Origin: Clostridia bacterium | Lineage (GTDB): Bacteria; Bacillota; Clostridia; Oscillospirales; Acutalibacteraceae | Assembly (NCBI GenBank): GCA_017471765.1 | Contig: JAFURT010000038.1 | Coordinates: 1-35,818, forward strand | DNA: 35,818 nt | Direction of reading: 5' to 3' | Shown: one piece after another, positions 1 to 7,487 of the stretch | How positions within the stretch are numbered: position 1 is the stretch's first letter | How the letters are laid out: every line of letters starts with the position of its first letter | Program-made: the position numbers and the translations under genes | The notes under the pieces: model-generated | The model's database searches: none | Seen by the model: the letters and a program-made list of their open reading frames with translations, nothing else | What the model was told of the DNA's origin: nothing

Positions 1-13
1 AGGCATAAAACGA

Positions 14-132
14 GCCCCTTTAGGGGCGGCCGGAAAAAGGAATGCGGTCGGCAAACCTTTCGGCGCCCCTTCAGGGGCTTTGTCCGTATTATGCCCTTCT
101 AGGGCTGTGCAAGCCACCGGCTTAGCCGGTGG
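14..132. repeat. Cluster of GC-rich hairpins (possible IS200/IS605-type end or structured RNA)
   Basis: Four short inverted repeats follow one another. Three are similar: GCCCCT/AGGGGC at 14-27 and 65-78, and GCCCT/AGGGC at 93-105. The fourth is a perfect 8-bp stem, CCACCGGC/GCCGGTGG with loop TTA, at 114-132. No gene lies between position 1 and 138. Subterminal hairpins and hairpin-rich noncoding tails are typical of IS200/IS605 elements and their guide RNAs, so this may be the end of an element whose body lies before position 1. No transposase is visible, so this is only a suggestion. The last hairpin also lies 6 nt beyond the stop codon of the leftward gene ending at 139 and could serve as its terminator, although no T-run follows it. 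Confidence 0.4.
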
Positions 133-138
133 TCTTGA

Positions 139-360
139 CTACCGGGACTTTTCCTCATCCGGAGCGTTCAGAACACGCTCCAGCACGTGCCGGTAGATGC
201 CGGTGAACTGCTCCTGCGCCCGCTCCAGCGCCTGGGGGGAGATTTTTCCCTCGTCACGCAGCTTGCGTAGCCGCTTCGCCTTCTTCTCCAGCCGAGAAAA
301 CTCCCGGTTGATGTTGCCCAACGCCATCGAGGCGGTGGGGTCGGAATAATGATAGCCCAT
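139..360 (-). CDS. Small conserved-looking protein of unknown function (73 aa)
   Basis: I do not recognise this protein. It is small and highly charged. Its centre (about residues 15-35) is rich in Lys and Arg with heptad-like spacing and is probably helical or coiled-coil. There is no signal peptide or membrane segment. The ATG at 360 is chosen over two upstream in-frame starts because the site AGGAGG lies 7 nt before it, reading into MGYHYSDPT. It lies 96 nt downstream of the 162-aa gene on the same strand and probably shares its transcript. Confidence 0.6.
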   Translation of the reverse strand: MGYHYSDPTASMALGNINREFSRLEKKAKRLRKLRDEGKISPQALERAQEQFTGIYRHVLERVLNAPDEEKSR

Positions 361-455
361 ATTCATACCTCCTGTATTCTGTTTTAGCAGGTTCGCCACC
401 TGCAAATGGGCAGAATTTCCCCTTGGGAAATTCCAGCCGGTTATTTAGCAGGGGC

Positions 456-944
456 CTACAGGTTCTCGCAAGGGTCATAGGTGGGGCCATTGGCCATCAG
501 GTAGGGATCTATCTCATCATAAGGAAGAGACTGAAACGCCTCCTCAACGCCCACCACCACCGCACGCAGGCAGGGGCCGTAGCTGTTCCGGCTCTCCCGG
601 AATTCCACGGTACCCAACACCTGCCATGAGTAGAAGCCGGGAATATCCACCCGGTCACCAGAGGCGTACCGGGCGCCATCCTTGATGGTCTTCACCAGAT
701 AGCTTACCACCGAGTGACCGGTATACGTTGTATTGAAGGTGATAAGCGCCTCGATCTCCGGGTGGCCATAGCCCCTCTCCAGACCCAGGGTGGCGGCGTA
801 TTGGAGATAGTACTCCGGGTACCACCACTCGTCCGCATCCGCCGGCACTTGCGGATAGGCGTAGTTGGAGAACGTGATGCCGATTCCCGGCTTGCGGTTT
901 CGCAACCGCTCCTCTCTTCTTCTCCTTCTTTCTTGCTCGTTCAC
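456..944 (-). CDS. Protein of unknown function (162 aa) with a basic N-terminus
   Basis: I do not recognise this protein. It begins with a strongly basic stretch (ERRRRREERLRNRK). An acidic, aromatic-rich body follows, with WWYPEYYLQY near residue 40, and it ends in DPCENL. No membrane segment or known catalytic motif was seen. A GTG start at 944 is preferred because GGAGG sits exactly 7 nt before it; the ATG two codons earlier would almost touch the ribosome-binding site. It is first in a leftward pair with the 73-aa gene. Its transcript would begin near 1097 and carry a long structured leader, so expression may be controlled at the RNA level. Confidence 0.6.
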   Translation of the reverse strand: MNEQERRRRREERLRNRKPGIGITFSNYAYPQVPADADEWWYPEYYLQYAATLGLERGYGHPEIEALITFNTTYTGHSVVSYLVKTIKDGARYASGDRVDIPGFYSWQVLGTVEFRESRNSYGPCLRAVVVGVEEAFQSLPYDEIDPYLMANGPTYDPCENL

Positions 945-993
945 AAGCATTCCTCCTTTTGGGCAAAAGAAAAAGGCTGTCTGACCCTTCTCT

Positions 994-1068
994 TTGCAAA
1001 GATATGATTTTCTGTAAAAAGGCAGAGTTCACCCCTGGCCTCTTTACATGAAATCCTTATCTTTGCAA
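994..1068 (-). ncRNA. Structured 5' leader RNA, possible cis-regulatory element
   Basis: Read on the minus strand, an outer 11-bp perfect stem (TTGCAAAGATA at 1068-1058 with TATCTTTGCAA at 1004-994) encloses an inner 10-bp stem (GTAAAGAGGC at 1047-1038 with GCCTTTTTAC at 1023-1014) and a 14-nt terminal loop. On the minus strand the inner helix is complete with one G-U pair. On the plus strand the same position is an A-C mismatch, which favours a minus-strand RNA. The element lies between a good promoter (1104-1132) and the gene at 456-944. I could not match it to a riboswitch class I know. Confidence 0.45.
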
Positions 1069-1103
1069 GCGGTCAAACAACCTATGCTTGCGTTGTGAGC
1101 GTT

Positions 1104-1132
1104 AGTCTAACACAATAAAATGAATTTGTCAA
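1104..1132 (-). promoter_or_regulatory. Sigma-A promoter for the leftward unknown-gene pair
   Basis: On the minus strand, TTGACA (1132-1127), a 17-bp spacer and TAGACT (1109-1104). The -35 is a perfect match and the -10 matches at 4 of 6. The start of transcription would be near 1097, about 150 nt before the GTG start at 944. Confidence 0.6.
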
Positions 1133-1191
1133 TACCTTTTCTGCAAAATTGTTATTTTTCCTCCTGTGAGCCCTCATCACCGAAAGAAGGC

Positions 1192-1220
1192 TTGAAAAAA
1201 GAGGCATTGTGTTGTAAAAT
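1192..1220 (+). promoter_or_regulatory. Probable sigma-A promoter for the PdaA-like gene
   Basis: TTGAAA at 1192-1197, a 17-bp spacer and TAAAAT at 1215-1220. Transcription would begin near 1227, leaving only about 13 nt of leader before the ATG at 1240. No convincing sporulation-sigma site was seen, so spore-specific control is not evident. Confidence 0.5.
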
Positions 1221-1239
1221 GCTTTTTGGAGGCGATAGT

Positions 1240-2319
1240 ATGAAAAAAGTGTTTTGTGTGATAGTGTGCGTGTTAATATTGCTCTTGCTATGCTCCTGCC
1301 ACCATGCGCCCGCTGTGTCAGACACCAGCGGCACAGACCGGCAGACAACCACCAGCCGGCAAGCAGAAACGACCACGTCCGGTGAGACAAAAAGCAAGAC
1401 AACAACCACCCAGACAACCCAAACTGTCAAGGAAACCAAACCCACACCTGTCATCACCACGACCATCACCTCAACAGCCGCCAAAGTTACCACCCTGATT
1501 ACCACGGCTACAACGAAACCGGCAACCACACCGCCCCAAACCTCCACCACGGCCAAGCAGGGTTTGCCCCCTCTCATGTATACGGTGAATGATGCGGAAA
1601 ATACCAGAGGCTTAGCCACTGAGCGAAAAGGGTTCTCTTTTGGGGTGGCTCAAAACGGCGTGCCCCACAGCCAGTCGGTGATAAACCAGCAAACCTTTGA
1701 TGCATACGAAAATGTGCAGGCATTAGCATTGGACACCAAAAGTCAGGACAAAAGACTGTATCTGACCTTCGACAACGGATACGAATATCAGAATTTGACG
1801 GCAGATATTCTCGATACATTGAAGAAAAAGCAGGTAAAAGCCGCCTTTTTTGTCACCCTCAGCTATGTCAAGAAAAACCCGCAGTTTGTACAGCGTATGA
1901 TTGACGAGGGACATATTGTGGGCAATCACAGCACCACCCACCCCTCCTTCCCCAAGCTCACACGCGCCGAAATGGCTCAGGAGATTGCCACATTGGATAA
2001 TTATCTGCGCGAGCATTTTTCGTACACCAGTCCGTATTTCCGTTTCCCCTCGGGGGAACATTCGGAATGTGCCCTGGAACTGGTCACCTCCATCGGCTTT
2101 CGGTCGGTTTTCTGGTCAATAGCCCATTCCGACTGGGATACCGCCGCCCAAAAGGGCGCAGACCACGCCTTTTCAACCGTTACCTCCCGCTTTCATCCCG
2201 GTGCCGTCATCCTGCTTCACGCAGTCTCCAAGGATAACGCAGATGCACTGGACAGAATCATCGATGAAGCCCGCCGACAGGGCTATACGTTCAAGACATT
2301 GGACGAGTATTTCGGCTAA
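1240..2319 (+). CDS. pdaA: PdaA-type polysaccharide deacetylase, lipoprotein with Thr-rich linker
   Basis: A 359-aa NodB-family deacetylase predicted to act outside the membrane on cell-wall glycans. Residues 1-20 form a lipoprotein signal ending LLLLCSC, with Cys20 the likely lipidated residue. Residues 30-105 are a Thr-rich, low-complexity spacer. The catalytic domain starts near 170 and shows the metal/base residues: TFDNGYE (Asp178), HSTTH (His230, His234), RFPSGE (Arg268) and LLHA (His327). The TFDNGYE form and the NHSTTHP block are typical of PdaA, which makes muramic delta-lactam in spore cortex. Ordinary chitooligosaccharide deacetylases usually read TFDDGP. ATG 1240 is chosen because of GGAGG 7 nt upstream and the signal peptide it creates. 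The sub-family call is good, but the cortex role is inferred. Confidence 0.8.
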   Translation: MKKVFCVIVCVLILLLLCSCHHAPAVSDTSGTDRQTTTSRQAETTTSGETKSKTTTTQTTQTVKETKPTPVITTTITSTAAKVTTLITTATTKPATTPPQTSTTAKQGLPPLMYTVNDAENTRGLATERKGFSFGVAQNGVPHSQSVINQQTFDAYENVQALALDTKSQDKRLYLTFDNGYEYQNLTADILDTLKKKQVKAAFFVTLSYVKKNPQFVQRMIDEGHIVGNHSTTHPSFPKLTRAEMAQEIATLDNYLREHFSYTSPYFRFPSGEHSECALELVTSIGFRSVFWSIAHSDWDTAAQKGADHAFSTVTSRFHPGAVILLHAVSKDNADALDRIIDEARRQGYTFKTLDEYFG

Positions 2320-2397
2320 TGCTCCATCAAGCAACAACGCATTACACATTACAAGCCATACATTACAATGTAGTTTGAGAGAATAAGAGGTGGTTTT

Positions 2398-3111
2398 ATG
2401 GGACAGTTTGATGGCAAGGTGGTCGTGGTCACCGGTGGAGCCGGCGGCATCGGGCGGTGTATCTGCGAGGCGTTCGCTAAGGAAGGGGCAACGGTATGCG
2501 TGTTCGACCTGGTGGACAACCCCTATTTTGTAGGCGACTTGGCAGACAAGGGGACACTGGAACGGTTTGCGGAAAAGGTCATCGCCGACTATGGTCGGGT
2601 GGACTTCCTCATCAACAACGCCGCCCCGCTGATGAGGGGCATCGACACCTGTAGTTATGAGGCGTTTGAATACGCCCTGCAGGTAGGGGTGACGGCGCCG
2701 TTCTACCTATCCAAACTATTTATCCCCTATATGCCTGCAGGGAGCAGTATTATCAACATTTCCTCCAGCCGTGACCGGATGAGCCAGCCCCAGACCGAAA
2801 GCTACACCGCCGCAAAGGGAGGCATCGCCGCCCTGACCCACGCATTGGCGGTCAGCCTTTCCGGCCGGGTACGGGTCAATTCCATCTCTCCCGGCTGGAT
2901 CGATAATGCCTACACCGCCTATGAGGGAGCCGACGCCACCCAACACCCGGCCGGCCGGGTGGGATATCCTCCGGATATTGCTCACATGGTGCTGTTCCTC
3001 TGCTCTGACAAAGCCGGCTTTATCACCGGCGAAAACATCTGCATCGACGGCGGCATGACCCACCAGATGATCTATCACGACGACGGCGGATGGAAATGGG
3101 AAGAGGGCTGA
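2398..3111 (+). CDS. Short-chain dehydrogenase/reductase (SDR)
   Basis: A 237-aa classical SDR. The Rossmann cofactor motif TGGAGGIG is at about residues 12-19, NNAA (for the usual NNAG) near 80, and the catalytic Ser-Tyr-Lys set is seen as ISSS and YTAAK near 120-140. PG follows, and a C-terminal IDGG block completes the fold. Asp at the end of the second strand (VFDL) suggests NAD(H) preference. The substrate cannot be read from sequence. The start follows a purine-rich AAGAGGTGG site. It lies 78 nt downstream of the PdaA-like gene on the same strand with no terminator seen between them. Confidence 0.85.
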   Translation: MGQFDGKVVVVTGGAGGIGRCICEAFAKEGATVCVFDLVDNPYFVGDLADKGTLERFAEKVIADYGRVDFLINNAAPLMRGIDTCSYEAFEYALQVGVTAPFYLSKLFIPYMPAGSSIINISSSRDRMSQPQTESYTAAKGGIAALTHALAVSLSGRVRVNSISPGWIDNAYTAYEGADATQHPAGRVGYPPDIAHMVLFLCSDKAGFITGENICIDGGMTHQMIYHDDGGWKWEEG

Positions 3112-3179
3112 AAACAGACTCCCCGCTATTTTCGCGCCCGGCGGAATAAGGACACCACAAAAATGGAGGAGGAACTCCT

Positions 3180-3494
3180 GTGATTGCTTCAGTTATTGTA
3201 GGTCTTGTTGGCACCATTTTAATTGTCATTGGATACCTGCTGTGGAAAAAAGAAAAAATATCGTTGCTTCACGAATATCATTACGATAAGGTGTCTGAAG
3301 CAGATAAAAAAATTTTTTGTATCCTCTCAGGAATAGGCATCACTTTAATAGGCATCGGCCTTTTGGTCACAGCCGTATTACTTGCCGTCACCAATTCTGC
3401 ATGGAGTTTTATCGCTTTTGGCGTTGGGTTTATTGCAGGCCTTGTCCTTCTGATCTATGCACAGAATACGTACAACGTTGTTCCAAAGAAATAA
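3180..3494 (+). CDS. Small membrane protein, DUF3784 type
   Basis: A 104-aa protein with three predicted transmembrane helices (about residues 2-22, 47-69 and 76-95). Between helices 1 and 2 is the cytoplasmic loop WKKEKISLLHEYHYDKVSEA. That loop is the hallmark I remember for DUF3784, a family of unknown function common in Firmicutes. It starts at GTG 3180 behind a GGAGGAGGA site. The codon use is visibly more AT-rich than in the flanking genes. It ends just before a strong bidirectional terminator. Confidence 0.7.
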   Translation: MIASVIVGLVGTILIVIGYLLWKKEKISLLHEYHYDKVSEADKKIFCILSGIGITLIGIGLLVTAVLLAVTNSAWSFIAFGVGFIAGLVLLIYAQNTYNVVPKK

Positions 3495-3520
3495 AGCCGG
3501 TATATTCGTTTTTTAAAGAT

Positions 3521-3563
3521 AAAAGGTATCCGGAGGGGCGGATGTTCCCTCCGGATACCTTTT
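3521..3563. terminator. Bidirectional rho-independent terminator
   Basis: A perfect 17-bp stem (3521-3537 with 3547-3563) has a 9-nt loop and A-run/T-run flanks on both sides. It serves the convergent DUF3784 gene and the NERD gene. Confidence 0.9.
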
Positions 3564-3578
3564 TATGATTTTCTTGTA

Positions 3579-4337
3579 TTACAAGGCTTCCATAACCGCA
3601 TTGATTCGTTGGCACAGTGGCTCCGGCAGTGTCGCCGAGCGCTGGGTGATATAGCGTAGCAGCTCCGCTGTGCCGTTCTGTCCATACACAAAAACCGGTG
3701 TTCTGCCTGTCTGTCCGGTAAGATGCACTTCCACCTCCGGGTTGGAAAAGAACACACCGTCCTGCACAAAAACATCAGCCCCGGCCGCCTGCAATATCCC
3801 TGCCAGACAGAACACATGGGTACGCACCTGCTTGACCGGGCTATAAATCTGCTTTTGATAGGGGGTGCCTTTCTGCCCGATTTTATGCTGGGTCCAATAT
3901 TTTTCCTCATGGTCGCCCCGGACATCACCGTTCAGGTTCTTTACCTCAATAACAAACACACCGGTCGGGCCAACTATGGCTGTATCCAGCTCGGCTGATT
4001 TATCCCGGTAGGCAACCGCCACATTCCGATACACCGTATAGGTATCCGGCAAGGCAGACAGCACCTCCTCCACCGCCTGTTCGCCGGCAATGCCGCATCC
4101 CAGAATGGTGGCCCGGTTGTATTCGTAAGCAAACAGCAGAAACGCCACTACGCCTCCTGCCGCCGCCAGAAAAGCAACCACTGGCAAAAACGGCAGACGC
4201 AAAGCGCTCTGCAGGCCAAAGCACAGGAGAAATACCGGTAGAAAACAGGCCCCTGTCAAAAGCCGCTTTTTTGCCCGGTCTTTGTGGTGCTGATACCGTT
4301 CCTCCAAACCGTTACTTTTCTTAACCACTTTAGCCAT
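3579..4337 (-). CDS. NERD-domain membrane protein
   Basis: A 252-aa protein with two transmembrane helices (about residues 25-75) followed by a nuclease-related (NERD) domain. The domain core is visible as GIAGEQAVEEVL, then AELDTAIVGPTGVFVIEVKN. The Asp of ELD and the E-V-K triad correspond to the D...ExK restriction-nuclease-like active site. NERD proteins are thought to act on DNA or RNA, but the role of single membrane-anchored members is unknown. The start is ATG 4337; an upstream in-frame TTG at 4364 lies beside the azlD stop and has no better ribosome site. It is probably co-transcribed with azlCD (17 nt apart). Confidence 0.75.
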   Translation of the reverse strand: MAKVVKKSNGLEERYQHHKDRAKKRLLTGACFLPVFLLCFGLQSALRLPFLPVVAFLAAAGGVVAFLLFAYEYNRATILGCGIAGEQAVEEVLSALPDTYTVYRNVAVAYRDKSAELDTAIVGPTGVFVIEVKNLNGDVRGDHEEKYWTQHKIGQKGTPYQKQIYSPVKQVRTHVFCLAGILQAAGADVFVQDGVFFSNPEVEVHLTGQTGRTPVFVYGQNGTAELLRYITQRSATLPEPLCQRINAVMEAL

Positions 4338-4353
4338 AGATTTCACTTCCCTT

Positions 4354-4653
4354 TCACAGTACAAGTCCCGTCAGGAAGGCGGCCAGAGCCGCCGCCAGCG
4401 CCACCACGATGAGAGGCTGGTTGAAATAGGCCAGCACCAGCGCCACCACCGTGCCCACGATGGCGGTGGTGAAATCCCCGGTGGCATAGAAAATCGCCGG
4501 GATGGTCATGGCAGACAGCACCGCATAGGGCAGATAATACAGCAGACTGCGCACAAACCGGGATTTGATCTGCCGCCGGAAGAGGGTAAAAGGCACCATG
4601 CGGATAAGATAAGTCACCCCCGCCATGACGGCGATGTAGATCAGCAGACTCAT
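4354..4653 (-). CDS. azlD: AzlD branched-chain amino acid transport protein
   Basis: A 99-aa hydrophobic protein with about four transmembrane helices. It carries the family-typical stretch LIRMVPFTLFRRQIKSRFVRSLLYYLPYA split around its first cytoplasmic loop. It is the small partner of AzlC in branched-chain amino-acid export. The ATG overlaps the azlC stop as ATGA, which is translational coupling and fixes the start at 4653. Confidence 0.88.
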   Translation of the reverse strand: MSLLIYIAVMAGVTYLIRMVPFTLFRRQIKSRFVRSLLYYLPYAVLSAMTIPAIFYATGDFTTAIVGTVVALVLAYFNQPLIVVALAAALAAFLTGLVL

Positions 4654-5348
4654 GCCTCCACCTCCTCTGCCACCGGGAAGAACAGGGCTCCCACCAGCGA
4701 GGCCAGCAGAGCGCTGATAATCACCGCAAAGCCACCGGAAATGAAGGGCAGCGCATACTTGCACACCACGCTGAAAGCGGCCGCCAACAGCACCACCAAT
4801 AGCACCCGGCTATCCTTGCGGGCCGGAGGAATAATGATGGCCAGGAACATCCCGTACAGCACCAGCCCCATAGCGGCGGTCACCGCCGCCGGCAACAGAT
4901 TGCCGGCTACTGCACCCAACAGGGTGCCGGCGCCCCAGCCCACCCACGACGGCAAAATCATGCCCAGCATATAGGCCGGGGTCAGCCGTCCCGGCTGGGA
5001 GATCGCCACCGCATACACCTCATCGGTGATACCGAAGGAGACGAGAAGCCGCCGGGAGGTGGTGAACCGGTCGTCCAGCTTTTGCGACAGAGAAAAGCCC
5101 ATCAGCGCATACCGCAGATTGATGATCAACTGGGTAAGAAGCATCTCCACCAGCGTGCCGGCAGCGGCAATGATCTCAATGCCGGCCGCCTGTCCGGCAG
5201 AGGTCAGGTTGGTCAGGGAGATCAGCACCGTCCCCCACACCGGCAGGCCGAGGGCCACCGCCTTGATGCCGATGCCGAAGGACACCGACAGATACCCCAA
5301 CCCGATAGGCACACCATGTACCATACCTCTGACAAAAGGGGAACGCAT
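4650..5348 (-). CDS. azlC: AzlC branched-chain amino acid permease
   Basis: A 232-aa integral membrane protein with the AzlC pattern: GVPIGLGYLSVSFGIG near the N-terminus, LTSAGQ near residue 50, NLRYALMGFSLS near 80, and DEVYA near 110. With AzlD it forms the exporter for branched-chain amino acids and their analogues. AAAGGAGG lies about 8 nt before the ATG. Its promoter at 5384-5412 faces away from the rimP promoter. Confidence 0.9.
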   Translation of the reverse strand: MRSPFVRGMVHGVPIGLGYLSVSFGIGIKAVALGLPVWGTVLISLTNLTSAGQAAGIEIIAAAGTLVEMLLTQLIINLRYALMGFSLSQKLDDRFTTSRRLLVSFGITDEVYAVAISQPGRLTPAYMLGMILPSWVGWGAGTLLGAVAGNLLPAAVTAAMGLVLYGMFLAIIIPPARKDSRVLLVVLLAAAFSVVCKYALPFISGGFAVIISALLASLVGALFFPVAEEVEA

Positions 5349-5383
5349 GGCTCTCCCCTCCTTTCCCTACAATAACAGCGCCC

Positions 5384-5412
5384 ATTCTAGCACAAACAGC
5401 GGAAAAATACAA
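5384..5412 (-). promoter_or_regulatory. Sigma-A promoter for azlCD
   Basis: On the minus strand, TTGTAT (5412-5407), a 17-bp spacer and TAGAAT (5389-5384). It lies about 35 bp upstream of the azlC start and is divergent from the rimP promoter. Confidence 0.6.
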
Positions 5413-5439
5413 CTGTTTTTGAAAAATACGGAAAAAGAC

Positions 5440-5468
5440 TTGCATTTTCTGCGGAGCTGTGGTATACT
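5440..5468 (+). promoter_or_regulatory. Sigma-A promoter for the rimP-nusA-infB operon
   Basis: TTGCAT at 5440-5445, a 17-bp spacer and TATACT at 5463-5468. The transcript would start near 5475 and include the leader hairpin at 5491-5520. Confidence 0.7.
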
Positions 5469-5490
5469 AATGAACGTAGATAGTGTATGA

Positions 5491-5520
5491 ACAAAGGAGT
5501 GGGGCGACCTGCTCCTTTGT
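5491..5520 (+). promoter_or_regulatory. rimP leader hairpin with GCGA tetraloop
   Basis: ACAAAGGAG pairs with CTCCTTTGT. The helix extends through two wobble and two G-C pairs to a GCGA (GNRA-type) tetraloop, giving 13 continuous pairs. It sits between the promoter and the rimP ATG. Similar GAGTGGG-type hairpins precede rimP in other Firmicutes, as I remember them. No long T-run follows, so attenuation or mRNA protection are both possible. Confidence 0.6.
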
Positions 5521-5546
5521 CTTGTGTAAAGGAAAGGAAGAACGCC

Positions 5547-6047
5547 ATGGCTAAAAACGGCGCCGCCCCCGGCGGCATCGCCGGAGCTGTTGCTCCGCTG
5601 GCAGAACCCATCACCCAGGAACTGGGACTTATGCTGTGGGATATCCGGTTTGTGAAAGAAGGCGCTACCTGGATCCTCCGGGTGGTCATCGACCGCGAGG
5701 ATGCCCCGGTATCCATCAACGACTGTGTAGACGTATCCCGGCGACTGAGCCCCATACTGGACGAGGCCGACCCTATCGAGCAATCCTACTGCCTGGAGGT
5801 CACCTCCCCCGGCGCTGACCGGGAGCTGACCCGGCCGGAGCACTTCGCCTACTACGAGAGCTATCCGGTTCTCCTCAAGCTCTATCGCCCTGACGAAAAT
5901 GGGCAGAAGGAGATAGCCGGCATCTTGCTGGGTCTGCAGGACGATGGCATCGCCATCCAGACGGAGGATGATGAGACGTTGGTACTGGATAAAAAGACGG
6001 TGGCAGCTGTACACGCCATCGACGAATGGGAAGAAGCTGAAGAATAA
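5547..6047 (+). CDS. rimP: Ribosome maturation factor RimP
   Basis: A 166-aa protein that assists assembly of the 30S subunit. The N-terminal alpha/beta domain contains GLMLWDIRFVKEG and LRVVIDRED, then DCVDVSRRLSPILDE and YCLEVTSPGADRELT, the strongest RimP signature. The C-terminal SH3-like part contains GILLGLQDDGIAI. ATG 5547 follows GGAAAGGAAG. The upstream in-frame ATG at 5487 would lie across the leader hairpin and is rejected. It is the first gene of the operon leading to nusA. Confidence 0.95.
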   Translation: MAKNGAAPGGIAGAVAPLAEPITQELGLMLWDIRFVKEGATWILRVVIDREDAPVSINDCVDVSRRLSPILDEADPIEQSYCLEVTSPGADRELTRPEHFAYYESYPVLLKLYRPDENGQKEIAGILLGLQDDGIAIQTEDDETLVLDKKTVAAVHAIDEWEEAEE

Positions 6048-6092
6048 ATCAAACAGATTATGACCGCCCTGCGGTCTGTGGAGGGTATAAAC

Positions 6093-7184
6093 ATGACAAA
6101 CAAGGACATCACTGAGTTTTTTGAAGCACTCAAGCTACTGGCAAAGGAAAAGGGCATCGAGGTGGAGTACCTGCTGGATCGTATCCAGGCAGCCATCATC
6201 GTAGCAGTGAAAAAGGATTTCGGCGGCAAGGAGAACATCATTGTGGTGATGAACCCCGAGACCAACGAGTTCTACGTCGCCATCCGCAAGACGGTGGTCG
6301 AAGAGGTGGAGGACCCCGATGAGCAGCTGACGCTGGACCAGGCCAAGCAGTACGACAAGCGGGCGAAGATCGGCAAGGTCATCGATATCAAGCTGGATCC
6401 CAAGCACTTCGGCCGCATTGCCGCCCAGTCGGCAAAGCACGTCATCCGTCAGGGCATCCGTGAGGCGGAGAAGAACCAGCAGGTGTTGGAATTCCAGCGC
6501 CGCAAGCAGGAGCTGGTCACCGCCACCATCACCCGGGTAGATCCCCGTTCCGGTGCCGCCACCATCCAGGTGGGTAAGGGCGAGACTGTCCTGCCCAAGA
6601 GCGAGCAGATGGAGAGCGATGTCATCACCGAGGGTGCACACATCAAGGTATATGTAGTGGACATCAAGGAGACGGAAAAGGGCCTGCGCGCTCTGGTCTC
6701 CCGTACCCATCCCGGCCTGGTAACCCGCCTGTTCGAGAACGAGGTGCCGGAAATTTTCGACGGCACTGTGGAGATCAAGGCCATCGCCCGTGAAGCCGGT
6801 AGCCGCACCAAGATGGCTGTGCTGTCCCACGACGAGAATGTGGACGCCGTCGGTGCCTGCATCGGCCAGCGGGGCATCCGTGTAGCCAACATCGTGGAGG
6901 AGCTGGGTGGCGAGAAGATCGACATCGTGGAATACAGCGACGACCCGGCCACCTTCATTTCCGCCGCCCTGGCCCCTGCCAAGGTGCTGAAGGTAGAGAT
7001 GGACCCCGAAGGGGCTAAGGCCTGCCGTGTCACTGTACCGGACGCCCAGCTTTCCCTGGCCATCGGCAACAAAGGGCAGAACGCCCGGCTGGCGGTCAAG
7101 CTGACCGGCTGGAAGATCGACATCCGCCCGGAAAGCGGTTTCTACGGCGAGGATGAGGAAGAAGGAACGGCTGACGAAGCCTGA
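6093..7184 (+). CDS. nusA: Transcription termination/antitermination protein NusA
   Basis: A 363-aa NusA of the usual Gram-positive length. The N-terminal RNA-polymerase-binding domain (about 1-125) begins DITEFFEALKLLAKEKGI. The S1 domain (about 130-200) shows GTVTRV-like TATITRVDPRSGAATIQVG. Two KH domains follow, with GACIGQRGIRVANI and AIGNKGQNARLAVKLTGWKIDI as their GXXG loops. It lacks the acidic repeats of proteobacterial NusA, as expected. ATG 6093 is placed 7 nt after GGAGGG. Confidence 0.97.
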   Translation: MTNKDITEFFEALKLLAKEKGIEVEYLLDRIQAAIIVAVKKDFGGKENIIVVMNPETNEFYVAIRKTVVEEVEDPDEQLTLDQAKQYDKRAKIGKVIDIKLDPKHFGRIAAQSAKHVIRQGIREAEKNQQVLEFQRRKQELVTATITRVDPRSGAATIQVGKGETVLPKSEQMESDVITEGAHIKVYVVDIKETEKGLRALVSRTHPGLVTRLFENEVPEIFDGTVEIKAIAREAGSRTKMAVLSHDENVDAVGACIGQRGIRVANIVEELGGEKIDIVEYSDDPATFISAALAPAKVLKVEMDPEGAKACRVTVPDAQLSLAIGNKGQNARLAVKLTGWKIDIRPESGFYGEDEEEGTADEA

Positions 7185-7214
7185 TAGAATACCGACTGTA
7201 TCGGAGGTGAGCAT

Positions 7215-7487
7215 ATGGCAAAGGAACGGAAAATTCCGCTACGCAAGTGCAGCGGCTGTGGAGAAATGAAGCCCAAAGGGGAGCTGGTGCGTGTGGTGCG
7301 CAGCCCTGAGGGAGAGCTGTCCATGGATCTGACCGGGCGCAAAGCCGGCAGAGGCGCTTATGTATGCCGGAGCATTGACTGCCTGCGGGTCGCCCGCAAG
7401 GCGAAACGGCTGGAGCGTGCTTTCGCCTGTGCTATCCCTGCTGAAATCTATGATCGGTTAGAGGAGGAGCTGATGCAGGGTGAATAA
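7215..7487 (+). CDS. rnpM: RnpM (YlxR) RNase P modulator
   Basis: A 90-aa DUF448 protein. The signature is visible as IPLRKCSGCGEMKPKGELVRVV, then GRKAGRGAYVC and a C-terminal RLERAF helix. It binds RNA, and in Gram-positives it has been reported to modulate RNase P. It always lies between nusA and the L7Ae-like gene in this operon type, as it does here. Its stop overlaps the next start by 8 nt. Confidence 0.93.
   Translation: MAKERKIPLRKCSGCGEMKPKGELVRVVRSPEGELSMDLTGRKAGRGAYVCRSIDCLRVARKAKRLERAFACAIPAEIYDRLEEELMQGE

Noticed and set aside
994-1068. Assignment of the leader RNA to the c-di-AMP (ydaO) riboswitch because of a GGGGTGAA string
   Set aside because: Only this short string matches; the multi-helix architecture of that class is absent.
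6135-7214. Long minus-strand frames opposite nusA, and similar ones opposite rbfA-nrnA (10696-11919)
   Set aside because: Shadows of real genes caused by GC-rich third positions; compositions are odd and no starts are supported.
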